From Paludibacteraceae bacterium (GTDB lineage Bacteria > Bacteroidota > Bacteroidia > Bacteroidales > Paludibacteraceae): a stretch of DNA of 44,799 nt. The position numbers were made by a program, and so were the translations under genes. Every line of letters begins with the position of its first letter. Position 1 is the stretch's first letter. Where the stretch lies: contig CAJOMJ010000011.1 in the NCBI GenBank assembly GCA_905235505.1, positions 1 to 44,799 on the forward strand. The letters are read 5' to 3'. The notes beneath the pieces were generated by a model. That model saw only the letters and a program-made list of their open reading frames with translations, ran no database searches and was not told the DNA's origin. Below are positions 1-8,461 of this stretch, one piece after another.

Positions 1-216
1 TTTCGTTTGCGGTTTTTCGCCTTCATCCGCACGCATTCTGCGCGGAGCGTTGGCCGAACCGTTACCTTCTTGCACTAACGCAAGAGCCTTTGCGTTGTTC
101 AGATTAACGCCTTTGAAGGTCAATTTACTGCTTGAACTTGGTTCGTCCTGACAGGAGACGAGAAATAGCATGGCAATCATTCCGATGCCAAGTGCTGAAA
201 GAATTTTTGTGTTCAT
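1..216 (-). CDS. Lipoprotein, partial (C-terminus outside window)
   Basis: The leftward reading frame starts at the ATG at 214-216 and runs off the left edge, leaving 72 residues. The N-terminus is a lipoprotein signal: a short basic start (MNTK), a hydrophobic core and a lipobox LFLVSC with the cysteine near residue 22, followed by an acidic and serine-rich linker. It would be exported and lipid-anchored in the periplasm or on the outer membrane. The visible mature part shows no recognisable domain, so the function is unknown. The start is the only ATG ahead of the signal peptide. Confidence 0.8.
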   Translation of the reverse strand, partial: MNTKILSALGIGMIAMLFLVSCQDEPSSSSKLTFKGVNLNNAKALALVQEGNGSANAPRRMRADEGEKPQTK

Positions 217-543
217 AATAAATGAGTATTTGTTCCGGCTCTTACACCTTCGCCGGGCTTGGGGTTTTATGAGTTAATTTCGCTCGTTAGCCCTTTTATC
301 CTCTCTTGGATATCCATACAAAAAGCATGGGCTTTCTCGCTTGTTTATATTGGGTCTTTCGGGCCCATTACCTCCAATACACGCAGAAAGTCCACACTTT
401 AGTGTGAACATTCGCTATATTAACGAAGGTAATTTTCAAGTTGTCGAGAAATGAAAGACTCCTTAATAAAGCAAATGTGCTTATTTATGTATGTCGTTTG
501 TCGCTGTTCTTATACCATAGGCGATTAATTAGTGATTTTACAA
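217..543. other. Intergenic stretch with small hairpins
   Basis: No reading frame with coding character is visible here. Two short inverted repeats can be seen: gggtc/ggccc at 351-365 and CACACT/AGTGTG at 393-406. They lie upstream of the lipoprotein gene at the left edge and downstream of the leftward DUF3990 cassette, so they may form a terminator or leader. No convincing TAnnTTTG promoter element was found for the lipoprotein gene. Confidence 0.4.
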
Positions 544-774
544 TTATTTTGTACTTAACTCTTGTTTAAGTATATCGTAAAGATAAACGGCACTTTGATA
601 ATACAAACCAGTGCGCTCATCTTCCAATTTGCGATATGTATTGGAAGTATAGAGTGTATGCATAGCAGTCGGAATATCGTATCCGTAGTCCTCAATCAGC
701 ATCTGCACAACGGCATCCGAAAGACATTCAATCATAAATTGTTTGTCATTAATATGTTGTTCTTGCTCGCTCAT
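544..774 (-). CDS. Small DUF3791-like partner protein
   Basis: A 76-residue acidic, soluble protein with the segment DIPTAMHTLYTSNTYRKLED followed by a YYQSAVYLYDIL helix. Its start overlaps the stop of the DUF3990 gene (771-774, ATGA), which indicates translational coupling. Small proteins of this type regularly sit next to DUF3990 proteins in Bacteroidales, and I read it as the third member of that cassette. There is no membrane segment or signal peptide. Assignment to the DUF3791 group is from memory of the family pattern. An antitoxin or regulator role is inference from the context only. Confidence 0.65.
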   Translation of the reverse strand: MSEQEQHINDKQFMIECLSDAVVQMLIEDYGYDIPTAMHTLYTSNTYRKLEDERTGLYYQSAVYLYDILKQELSTK

Positions 775-1250
775 ATCTTTTGTAGTAATTGGATTGCCTT
801 TTCTGTACCAAAGAAATACTGAAAAGTGGGTGCAATAAATTTAAGTTCCTCAACCAAACGCTCTACATCAATATATCGTTGCACATAGCGTTGCACCTGC
901 ACACCGACGCGGTCATTGGCGATTGGACCATAAACGATATCGAAATCATGAATAGGAGTGTCGGTTCTGTTTTGACGATTAGCTACAATAAATTTCGCCC
1001 ACTCTGCCGTATAAGCTTCAAAGCGTTTGAAACGGATATTTCCTTCGGTGAGATGTTTCTCATCAAAAAGATATGTTGTCACCACCGGCATGCCGTAGTC
1101 CTCACGCTCCACGGCGATCTGAGCCATGCGCCGAGCTTGCTGCAAATCAGGAGACAAATAGAAGCCTTGACCAAAGTCCTTACCTTTTCTGCTGATAGAT
1201 AAGTCTATCTGCTTGATGGATATATTTGAACCGTGATATAACTTAATCAT
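771..1250 (-). CDS. DUF3990 protein, ADP-ribosyltransferase-like
   Basis: This 159-residue protein carries the DUF3990 signature: LYHGS at residues 4-8, KDFGQGFYLSP at 24-34, a central WAKFIVANR segment, DIVYGPIANDRV at 104-114 and a C-terminal TEKAI at 149-153. The HG near the start, the G-x-GFY motif and the late Glu (E150) match the H-Y-E layout of ADP-ribosyltransferase folds, so a mono-ADP-ribosyltransferase activity on a cellular target is plausible. That activity is inferred from fold-level resemblance. The gene lies between two small DUF3791-like genes and overlaps the downstream one by 4 nt, an arrangement typical of toxin-antitoxin units. It is full length and has no lesions. Confidence 0.8.
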   Translation of the reverse strand: MIKLYHGSNISIKQIDLSISRKGKDFGQGFYLSPDLQQARRMAQIAVEREDYGMPVVTTYLFDEKHLTEGNIRFKRFEAYTAEWAKFIVANRQNRTDTPIHDFDIVYGPIANDRVGVQVQRYVQRYIDVERLVEELKFIAPTFQYFFGTEKAIQLLQKI

Positions 1251-1260
1251 AACGTATCAT

Positions 1261-1485
1261 TTAAGCAAGTGTTCCTCCGTTTCTTTGGCATACGCGAGTA
1301 ATATCCTCAACCGCATCGTCAATCGAAAAAGTATGCTCAATATCATAATTCCTCAATAAGAAATCGAGCCCCTTATAACGATAGAGGTACTCGTACGAAG
1401 CACCATTGAGCAGACCGAACCGTTGTGCGAATGCACCTATGCAACACACAAGCCAAGAGATAGTATTTTGTGTAGTTCGAGACAT
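1261..1485 (-). CDS. DUF3791 protein
   Basis: The 74-residue product has the DUF3791 pattern YEYLYRYKGLDFLLRNYDIEH followed by SIDDAVEDITRVCQRNGG. It is the first gene of the leftward cassette, 10 nt ahead of the DUF3990 gene, and sits directly behind a good Bacteroidota promoter. First position and small size would suit an antitoxin or specificity partner of the DUF3990 protein, but nothing in the sequence proves this. No signal peptide or membrane helix is seen. The start chosen is the ATG ahead of SRTTQN, about 20 nt from the -7 element. Confidence 0.75.
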   Translation of the reverse strand: MSRTTQNTISWLVCCIGAFAQRFGLLNGASYEYLYRYKGLDFLLRNYDIEHTFSIDDAVEDITRVCQRNGGTLA

Positions 1486-1503
1486 TTCTATCTAAAATCG
1501 CTG

Positions 1504-1534
1504 CAAAATTACGAAAAATTTTAGCACAAAACAA
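1504..1534 (-). promoter_or_regulatory. Promoter of the DUF3791/DUF3990 cassette
   Basis: Read leftward, the sequence has TTG (complement of 1532-1534), a 20-nt spacer and TAATTTTG (complement of 1504-1511). This matches the Bacteroidota -33/-7 consensus TTG/TAnnTTTG. Transcription would start around 1497, about 12 nt before the ATG at 1485. Confidence 0.75.
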
Positions 1535-1619
1535 ATAAATCAACCAGAAAATGACTAATGAGAGTGTTTTGTTTGCAAATGCCATGAGAATGTGCTGCTT
1601 ATAAAGCAGCTTAGGCATT

Positions 1620-2327
1620 TTGGTTCACGTTACAATTACTTATGCCGCCACATGGGACAATCCCTTACTATAGCACGGTTAGTGCGGGTCGGGGGGGGGG
1701 CGAGTCCGGGTAGTGGCTCAACACGATAAAAGTGAAAGCCCTTCTCCTGCGATAGCCGGTGTCCTCTTTGCAAGGACTTGAAGCCCGCTGAAAAGGATGA
1801 GGCAAAAGGTCTTCACCTCATCTGCGGAATAGTTCTGCGTGAGCAGGAAAAACACATACCGCATCTGCGAGGATATTGATGTTGCCGTAATCAATGCCAA
1901 TCAATTTTCCCCAAACCAGTTAAAGCGCCTTATCCATTGTTTGCACATGTGATGAGTGAGGGTTTGGAGGAGGTGGTCGGTGACCCGATTACCATTAGTA
2001 AAAATGATATTGTCCTCCGGTACTAACCACGCAGAACTATTTTTTCATACCTTCTTGCGTAATATGGGCATTCGTCTCACGAATATACTTATGCTTCGTG
2101 TCCTCACGGAGCACTGTGCCGCTATCCGGCACAAAAGCCACGGACGCTTTTGCGTTTGGCAGCTGCTCTATGGAAGAAAGGAAAAGTCCATCGTTTTTGT
2201 AATTTTTCGCAAAGGTACTAAGCGAGTGAGGGCACAGAAAAGACACAAAATTTGCAGGAAAATTGCAGTAAAAAGCCCAACATTACGAAAAAATGCATTT
2301 TTTTTGCATCAAAAATACGGCAAAATT
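1620..2327. other. Degraded non-coding stretch with a G10 tract
   Basis: About 700 nt without a convincing intact gene. It contains a run of ten G at 1691-1700. Two short leftward reading frames exist, at 1718-1900 and 2037-2204. The second reads like real protein (VAFVPDSGTVLREDTKHKY) but has no start codon after a leftward -7-like element (complement of 2210-2217, TACCTTTG, no matching -33). I take these as remnants of lost genes. No family could be named. Confidence 0.4.
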
Positions 2328-2357
2328 TTGAAATATTGCCAAATTTTTGTATCTTTG
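2328..2357 (+). promoter_or_regulatory. Promoter of the AbiE-type pair
   Basis: TTG at 2328-2330, a 19-nt spacer and TATCTTTG at 2350-2357 fit the Bacteroidota -33/-7 consensus. The start of transcription would be near 2364, leaving a leader of about 14 nt before the ATG at 2378. This also decides the start of the downstream gene, because the longer reading frame beginning at 2252 lies upstream of the promoter. Confidence 0.8.
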
Positions 2358-2377
2358 CAGCCGATTTTGAATTTGCT

Positions 2378-3079
2378 ATGTGTAAGAGAGATATCATATT
2401 GGATTATGCCTCAGTACATCCGCTATTCACAATAACGGATTTGTCGGCTGCGTTGGGCGACCAATGGCCGGCAACAAAGCAAGCTATGGCATGGCAGGTG
2501 AGCGAACTGGTAAAATCCGGTTCTCTTACCCGTGTTGCGAATGGACTTTTTGCAAAAAATAACAAGCACAACTACATGCCAGAGTTATCTCAACAAGCAA
2601 AAGCAGTAGGCAAATACCTGCATGAGCAGTTTCCGTTACTTACGTTTTGTATGTATGAAAGTAGCCATATATCGCCGCTGCAACATCATTTAGCTTATAC
2701 CAACACCATATTTGTTGAAACAGCACGTGAGGGAATGGAGACGGTCTTTCATGCCCTTACTGACAAATATAAACAGGTGTTTTTATCACCTACGCAGAAA
2801 GAAATGGATCTTTATCTTGACCAAAGCAAGCGGAATATCTTTGTGAAGCCGTTGATTTCGGAAGCACCGGTGCTGGGTAAAGCAGAAGTCAAAGTGCCTA
2901 CGATAGAGAAACTATTGGTGGATATATACTGCGACAAAGATTTTTTCTACCTGCAAGGTGCAGAATACGACTATATTTTGGAAAATGCTTTTACTCTGTA
3001 TAACATCAACACTTCCACACTGTTGCGCTATGCTGCACGGCGTGGAGTGAAAGATGAATTTAACAAAATGCTACAATGA
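2378..3079 (+). CDS. AbiEi-like antitoxin (DUF6577 type)
   Basis: A 233-residue protein with an N-terminal winged helix-turn-helix (residues 5-60, ITDLSAALG...MAWQVSELVKSGSLTRVANGLF) and a C-terminal region (VPTIEKLLVDIYCDKDFFYLQG) typical of AbiEi-type antitoxins in Bacteroidota. Such proteins repress their own operon and counter the AbiEii nucleotidyltransferase in type IV toxin-antitoxin or abortive-infection pairs. The gene is immediately followed, with a 4-nt ATGA overlap, by the AbiEii-like gene, which supports the call. The start at 2378 is chosen because the promoter lies at 2328-2357. It appears intact, unlike its partner. Confidence 0.8.
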   Translation: MCKRDIILDYASVHPLFTITDLSAALGDQWPATKQAMAWQVSELVKSGSLTRVANGLFAKNNKHNYMPELSQQAKAVGKYLHEQFPLLTFCMYESSHISPLQHHLAYTNTIFVETAREGMETVFHALTDKYKQVFLSPTQKEMDLYLDQSKRNIFVKPLISEAPVLGKAEVKVPTIEKLLVDIYCDKDFFYLQGAEYDYILENAFTLYNINTSTLLRYAARRGVKDEFNKMLQ

Positions 3080-4158
3080 TACAAAATGACTGTTTTACGA
3101 GTGCTTGGATTGACAGTGTGTCCAAGCGACTCAAATACAACGACAAGAACCTGATAGAGAAGGTTATTCGTGCTTTATCACTGTTAGAGATGTTGGTGGA
3201 AGCCAAGTGTCCGATGGTATTCAAAGGCGGCACATAGCTAATGTTGATACTGAACGATACTGCAAACCGACTATCAATAGATATAGATGTGATTTGTCCT
3301 CCCGGTACTGACATCGAACAATATCTGACCGCATACAAGCAACACGGATTCACCGAAAAGGAGTTGGTTGAGCGCAAGAGCCGTGGCAATGATGTGCCGA
3401 AGAGTCATTCCAAATTTTTCTATCAGATTGCCTATACAGATGGGAACAACACTCCTTCCTATATCCTTTTGGATGTTTTGTATGAGGATATACACTACAA
3501 CCAGACCGAACAAGTGGCAATCCAATCACCGTTCATTCAGTATGAAGGAGAACCGTTGATGGTAACCGTCCCCTCTGCGCCTGATATTCTTGGTGATAAA
3601 CTTACAGCCTTTGCGCCAAATACTACGGGTATTCCGTACTTCAAAGTGAACAAGCGTGGTGAAAGCAAAGATTGCGCATTGGAAATCTGCAAGCAGTTGT
3701 TTGACGTAGGCAGACTGTTTGAAAAAGTAGATGAGCTGTCCGTTACCAGCGAAAGTTTCAAAAAAATTGCAGAAGTGGAATTGTCATATAGAGGACTTCC
3801 CAATGACCTATCTATTGTTTACGAGGACATCCGTCAAACGGCATTGTGCATCTCTACGCGTGGCATAGCCGGTAATGGCAATTTCGCACAGCTGCAGCAA
3901 GGGATAAGCAGATTGAGGTCATTCATGTACAAGCAGAAATACATCATTGACAATGCCATTGTGGATGCTGCTCGTGCAGCTTATCTTGCTACACTAATAG
4001 AAAAAGGAGTCAATGAAATTGAGAAATACCATACTGCGCAAGATGTTGGGGATTTGCAAATAGCAGATACGCTAACCAATAAGTTGAACAAACTGCGTGG
4101 CGCATTGCCAGAAGCGTTCTTCTATTGGGCAAAGACCAGTAAATTATTAAAGCAATAA
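3076..4158 (+). pseudogene. AbiEii-like nucleotidyltransferase, interrupted by TAG
   Basis: Reading from the ATG at 3076, a 53-residue opening (ending VFKGGT) is followed by TAG at 3235-3237, and the same frame continues for 306 codons starting LMLILNDTANRLSIDIDV. Family members normally have F-K-G-G-T-S-L here, so the stop replaces the Ser (Cys in some homologues) of the nucleotidyltransferase GG-S motif, upstream of the metal-binding D-x-D (DID). The rest of the frame is open to 4158, and the conserved downstream domain is complete. Either the toxin is inactivated by one nonsense change, or the amber codon is suppressed. Re-initiation at the ATG at 3241 would give a protein lacking the GG-S motif. 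Confidence 0.8.
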
Positions 4159-4240
4159 ACATCCGTATTTTTTGCAAAAATTCGGATATTTGAATTATCA
4201 AAAATCTGGCAATAAATTCAATTATTGCCATTTTTTGTGC

Positions 4241-4483
4241 CTACAAAATCACCTCCATACCGTTGATTTGGAAGATGCAGACATCGCGCACTTGGCGGAT
4301 TTGTCCCGATGATAGGAGTTTGATCCGGCGTGTGCCGGAACGAAAAATCGTTTCCCAGTACTTCTGTGCCACCTCGATGTGGTATTTGATTGGCGCGGCA
4401 TTGCGCAGTTTCGCCTCTTTAGTCAATGGGACATCGGGGTGTTCCCTCGAAATCCACTTTTCTTGAAAATTCCCAAGTCTCAT
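4241..4483 (-). CDS. Small hypothetical protein, possibly a gene fragment
   Basis: An 80-residue basic leftward frame, MRLGNFQEKW... to ...QINGMEVIL. Its amino-acid composition is protein-like, with a helix PIKYHIEVAQKYWETIF and a strand-rich end (IKLLSSGQIRQVRDVCIFQ). I recognise no family. It begins 1 nt beyond the end of a frame-disrupted gene and may be the tail of something lost. No promoter or signal peptide is visible. Confidence 0.3.
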   Translation of the reverse strand: MRLGNFQEKWISREHPDVPLTKEAKLRNAAPIKYHIEVAQKYWETIFRSGTRRIKLLSSGQIRQVRDVCIFQINGMEVIL

Positions 4484-4484
4484 A

Positions 4485-4845
4485 CTATTCGTGTGTTGTT
4501 GAGAATATCTTATTTAATCCGCTATTTATTGCTTGTAGAATATCTGCAGTTTCATCCTCTCCACATCCTTCAGCTTCGCATGATGCAACCATAATGTGCG
4601 TCTTTGCGTCTCTCATCTGGATGATGATGCAACTCGCGTATGAGAATAACGACAACTGCCGTCTGCCTGTGTAACCATACGAAACAATCAGCGTCTTGTC
4701 CGCTAATTCGGGTGTGATTGATGGGAGTATGGTATATCCCAGTTTCATCATATATCCCGAAATCACCTCTGATGGATTGATTGTCTTGGTGCTGCCACCA
4801 TATACACCATATTGATTACCATATACTCCCGAACTTGACTTTCCA
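4485..4845 (-). pseudogene. Frame-disrupted gene, unknown family
   Basis: The frame ending at 4485 encodes SGYMMKLGYTILPSITPELADKTLIV... with alternating strands and a helix GEDETADILQAINSGLNKIF, a plausible single domain. Protein-like sequence continues upstream of the first ATG in this frame (SSSGVYGNQYGVYGGSTKTI, then NPSEV). The only usable ATG, at 4842-4844, is in another frame and stops after 28 codons. I therefore read it as a gene that lost its 5' end or suffered a frameshift close to the start. It lies right behind the truncated methyltransferase gene on the same strand. Confidence 0.4.
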
Positions 4846-5907
4846 TTATTTAATTCCTATAAATTCTGACAAAGGCACTATTTTAGCGCGGTATGTATTT
4901 ACTCGCTGTTTGATTTGAGGCAAGTGCTTAAATGGTTCGGGGGTGTTGTTGAAACTAACAACGATGTAATACTTTGCGTGTTCGGGGGTGAAGCCGTATT
5001 GCTCAAGTGTTTCTTTGCTCCATATCTGAAAAGTCCCAACTTTATCTAATTTGAAGAATTGGTAGTCATCGCCGTTGGTGTGTAGTAGCACATATTTCAT
5101 ACGCTCGAATCCGGGTGTTACTTGCAATGAACCTTTGCTGTCACCTGCTCGAAGATAACAGATGCCTTTCTCTATCATCAGTTGGCGCGTGTGTTTGTCG
5201 GCGTGATTGACAAGGACTGTGTCTTCTTTGTTGATTTCCGACATCTTGCGGCGGAACTTGTCGGCTGTGGTTTCGTCCTCTATCTCTTGTCGGCGGCGGA
5301 TGCCGAGTTGCAGGTATTCTTCTGATTGGTCGATGCCTATGAATTTACGGTTAAGTAGATTGGCGGCAATGCCTGTGGTGCAAGAACCTGCAAAGGGGTC
5401 AAGGATGGTGTCGCTTTCGTGGGTGCAAGCGAGGATAATGCGATACAATAGGCGAAGGGGCTTTTGTGTGGGGTGCTTGCCACAGCGTTTTTCCCACTGA
5501 CCAACGGATGGTATCTGCCACACATCAGGCATTTGTTTTCCACCGTTAATTTCGGTCATCTTCTCAAAATTGAGATAATACTTGCTCTTTGGAGATTTTG
5601 CTGCCCAAATGATATATTCCGAAGCAAAGTTGAAGCGAGTGCCTGTCATTGATGGTGGCGGGTCGACCTTTTGCCAAGTAATAACATTAAGTAGTTTATA
5701 TCCCAACTTATTCAAACAGCGTTCAACAGAATAGATATTGTGGAAAGTACCGCATATCCAAATAGTGCCATTGTCTTTTAGTAATGGGCGACAAAGTGAT
5801 AGCCACTTATAATTAAATTCGTCCTTTTCTTCATCGGAGCGAACAGTATCCCGGTCGCCTTTATTGAAATTACTTTTGTGGCCGTTTTTGGTGCGAATAT
5901 AAAAGCC
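4846..5907 (-). pseudogene. DNA methyltransferase (N6/N4 type), 5'-truncated
   Basis: The open frame runs from 5907 to the TAA at 4846 and has the second half of an N4/N6 methyltransferase: TFHNIYSVERCLNKLGYKLL, NVITWQK, HPTQKPLRLL, and the SAM-binding motif ILDPFAGSCTTGIAANLLN followed by FIGIDQ. In this beta-type order the catalytic DPPY motif should lie before the TKNGHKSNFNKGD segment. The frame instead meets a stop (TAA, 5908-5910) just upstream, next to the stop codon of the YhcG gene. No ATG exists in frame before the conserved part. The catalytic N-terminus is therefore missing, and the protein should be inactive. It was presumably the modification partner of the nearby PLD nuclease. 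Confidence 0.8.
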
Positions 5908-5910
5908 TTA

Positions 5911-7152
5911 CTATTCGTTGCTACCTCCCTCTAACAATTTTTTAAATTCTTTTTCGTTTGGCAACGCTTTGCGCAGACGTTCTGGCATATCATTAGCAGT
6001 AGTATATGTCGCAACTCCCATAGGTTTCCCGTATTCCTTGATAACATACTCAACATAGGCTTGGTTGGCCGATTTGCAAAGCACAATTCCAATGCTTGGG
6101 TTTTCATGCGGTTTGCGAACTTTATCATCCAGTATTTGCAAGTAACCCATAAGTTGTCCTAAATATCCGTTTTTGAACTTGCCTGTCTTTAGTTCGACTA
6201 CGACCAATGCGTTAAGTTCTCTATTAAAGAATATTAAATCAGGAAAGAACTCTTCACCATATATCTCCAAATGATATTGGTTGCCTACAAAAGAGAAATC
6301 ATTTCCAAAAGTCATAATGAAGTTCTTAATATTATGCACTATTTGTTGCTCTACGACTCTTTCGTCAATATCTTGTTTGTCTCGCTCACCAATTTCTTCG
6401 GTATTTATAAACTCTAAAGAATACGAATCTTTGAACATCATTACAGCTTTGCGAGCCATTGAGGAATTAGGCATTGTTTGTAAGAAGTTGTTTGGTATGT
6501 GTTCTTGGTTCTCGTAAGCTTGTCGTTTGATTAGTTTTTCGAGTGCTTCAACAGAGAGCTTTTCTTGTGCGGTGCGATGCATATAATAGTATCTGCCCTG
6601 CAAATCTTTGCATAGATTGATTATTCTTGAATGGTGAGTAAAAGGGACTGTAAAGAAGTCTTCAATGGGAAAATCCGTGAGATTAGGGATGGTGATTGCA
6701 TGATTTATATCTATCTGATTATTCGGCATTTGTAATTCAGCGGTCATAACCGCTGAATTTATTGTTGGCAATTCAGCGGTTGCAACCGTTGAATTATTAT
6801 CATACTCTTCGACGACTTCGTATTTTTCTGAATCTAATATCTGCCAAGACTCATAAAAACGTCTCATATCACGCAACTGTGTTTCAGAAAACCCTCTAAG
6901 TCCCGGCATTTCACGACGGAGTTGGTCGCTTATAGCTTTTAGTGCCCCGCTGCCGTAAGCAAGTTTGCGAGTGTTCTTTGACAAATATTTGCCTATTGCA
7001 TAATAAACTGCAAGTTGCACACGATTGACATCTTTCAATGCTTCGTATTGACCTTGCATAATTGCCGTTTTAATGGCTTCTACGGCATCTCTTAATGGTA
7101 TGAGTGAGTTGTTATTGTCCATAGATGTATTATCTTCGAAAATAGTTTTCAC
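5911..7152 (-). CDS. YhcG/DUF1016 PDDEXK nuclease family protein
   Basis: This 413-residue protein has the DUF1016 N-terminal helical domain (residues about 20-110, with VQLAVYYAIGKYLS and GFSETQLRDMRRFYESW) and a C-terminal PDDEXK-like domain with FFPDLIFFNREL and VVVELKTGKF, the D...E-x-K active-site pattern. Members are annotated as putative nucleases and are often found in defence and restriction-modification loci. Between the domains is an insertion with two near-identical NSAVMTAELQ/NSTVATAELP segments. The ATG at 7152 overlaps the end of the upstream nuclease gene by 23 nt. The ATG at 7122 (MDNNN) would avoid the overlap and is equally likely. Transcribed with the PLD nuclease gene. 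Confidence 0.8.
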   Translation of the reverse strand: MKTIFEDNTSMDNNNSLIPLRDAVEAIKTAIMQGQYEALKDVNRVQLAVYYAIGKYLSKNTRKLAYGSGALKAISDQLRREMPGLRGFSETQLRDMRRFYESWQILDSEKYEVVEEYDNNSTVATAELPTINSAVMTAELQMPNNQIDINHAITIPNLTDFPIEDFFTVPFTHHSRIINLCKDLQGRYYYMHRTAQEKLSVEALEKLIKRQAYENQEHIPNNFLQTMPNSSMARKAVMMFKDSYSLEFINTEEIGERDKQDIDERVVEQQIVHNIKNFIMTFGNDFSFVGNQYHLEIYGEEFFPDLIFFNRELNALVVVELKTGKFKNGYLGQLMGYLQILDDKVRKPHENPSIGIVLCKSANQAYVEYVIKEYGKPMGVATYTTANDMPERLRKALPNEKEFKKLLEGGSNE

Positions 7153-8053
7153 CTTTATTGGTTAATGTGTACATCCCTTTTTCGCCTCGTTTGTATATTC
7201 CTAATGATGTTGAGTATGTGCTTTCATCGTGGTGCTTGTTGAGTTCGCCACGGATGGTGTTATGGAATGTTTCAAGTTTGTAACGTCCAGCAAAAATAGG
7301 GTCTTTGATTCGTTCGTCCAATCCTGCGTAAATGTCTGCTAATGATACAAAAACTATCCCTTCAGACATTTTCTGCTTAATAAGTTCTACAATCATTGCA
7401 TTAACAGATGGAATCGTGCCGGGAAGTTTTGCTTCTTTTTCGGTCATCTCTTGTATGACTTTCTTTATGCCTTCATCTTTCTTGGCTTTTTCTTCATTGG
7501 TTGTTAATGCTTTATAAACATCTGAATACTGACATAAATAATCTTCGTCAGGGGTAAATAGTGTATCAGTGTATTTGACTGCGTTGTAGATTGCTTGCAG
7601 CTTGGAATAATAGATCGGTGTTTGCTCGTTGAAGATAGTGTTTACCTCAAAATTACTCATCAAACCGCCCTGTGTAAGATTGGTGCTACCGACAATGGAA
7701 ACAGTTTCTTTATTGTTTCGAAAGAGATAAATCTTGGGGTGGAATACTATGTCATTTTTGTTTTCTCCTTTGTCTCCATAGCAATAGAATCGTACATTTT
7801 TGTTTTGTTTGCACAAGTCCATAAAGAACTTCATTGCCATGGGGTCGGTTGTCTTAAAGTCAAGACCTACAATAAGTTCAAACTGACCACCCTTATCAAG
7901 CGACATTATCAATGAATCCTCAATTGTCTTTATACCAGAGCGTTTAAGAAAAGCGACTGCAATTTGTGTTTCGAGTGAATTTTGCAGTTCTTGATTAATG
8001 ATTTTGCCTATAGGATAGTCTGTATTGGCTAATATTTGTACTTTCGGTTGCAT
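7130..8053 (-). CDS. PLD-family restriction endonuclease
   Basis: A 307-residue protein whose first part is a phospholipase D-type nuclease domain: FHPKIYLF (H105, K107) and VGSTNLTQGG (S123, N125) form the HxK...GSxN active site. This is the layout of NgoFVII-type restriction enzymes, which cut DNA without divalent metal. Residues 215-305 form a C-terminal winged-helix module (VFVSLADIYAGLDERIKD...FHNTIRGELNKH), resembling the HARE-HTH domain linked to restriction enzymes, probably for DNA contact. The motifs are intact. The cognate methyltransferase downstream is truncated, which is unexpected for an active restriction enzyme. It starts 3 nt after the preceding gene. Confidence 0.8.
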   Translation of the reverse strand: MQPKVQILANTDYPIGKIINQELQNSLETQIAVAFLKRSGIKTIEDSLIMSLDKGGQFELIVGLDFKTTDPMAMKFFMDLCKQNKNVRFYCYGDKGENKNDIVFHPKIYLFRNNKETVSIVGSTNLTQGGLMSNFEVNTIFNEQTPIYYSKLQAIYNAVKYTDTLFTPDEDYLCQYSDVYKALTTNEEKAKKDEGIKKVIQEMTEKEAKLPGTIPSVNAMIVELIKQKMSEGIVFVSLADIYAGLDERIKDPIFAGRYKLETFHNTIRGELNKHHDESTYSTSLGIYKRGEKGMYTLTNKGENYFRR

Positions 8054-8056
8054 TTG

Positions 8057-8461
8057 TTAAGCGGCTGATAAATAGTTATAAACTTTGTCAATATCTATAT
8101 CTTTCGGATGGTTGCATATCATATCGATAAATTCAAAATTACCTTGATTATCCGGCATATTATTTCTATACTTTAGCAAATCCTGCCAAGTGGCATATTG
8201 TAAGTTGATATTGTCCCAACGTGCACATTCCTCTAAATCTCGGATAATATAGTCATATTTGTAAGTTTCCATTCTTTCAAGAATATTCGAAGCAGAATAG
8301 AAAAAGTCAGATTCTATATCACCTAAATTGGCTTTTTGCCCATCCTCCAAACCATAGCACTCTATACCGTCTTCGTCTATTCTACGGCATAAATAGAACT
8401 CAGTCATATCAAGGAATTCGATAAATAATTTTTCCCATTTATTTAGTTGTGGTTTGTTCAT
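8057..8461 (-). CDS. Small hypothetical protein, paralogue of upstream gene
   Basis: A 134-residue acidic soluble protein. It aligns with the product of the preceding gene: NKWEKLFIEFLDMTEFYLCRR against TLWERLFLEYIDYVDCSLYR, then YGLEDG/YGLDDN, YDYIIRDLEECA/EDYIFSNLRECI, and FEFIDMICNHPKDIDIDKV/FDIIDMLYNHLDDINLNKL. The two genes overlap by 4 nt (8458-8461). No family is recognised. Tandem paralogues of this kind often act as immunity or accessory proteins in conflict loci, but that is inference. No signal peptide. Confidence 0.7.
   Translation of the reverse strand: MNKPQLNKWEKLFIEFLDMTEFYLCRRIDEDGIECYGLEDGQKANLGDIESDFFYSASNILERMETYKYDYIIRDLEECARWDNINLQYATWQDLLKYRNNMPDNQGNFEFIDMICNHPKDIDIDKVYNYLSAA

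Noticed and set aside
1718-1900. A 60-codon leftward protein gene
   Set aside because: Sequence is partly protein-like but has no promoter or recognisable family; treated as a remnant.
2252-2377. N-terminal extension of the AbiEi-like protein
   Set aside because: The promoter at 2328-2357 lies inside it, so translation starts at 2378.
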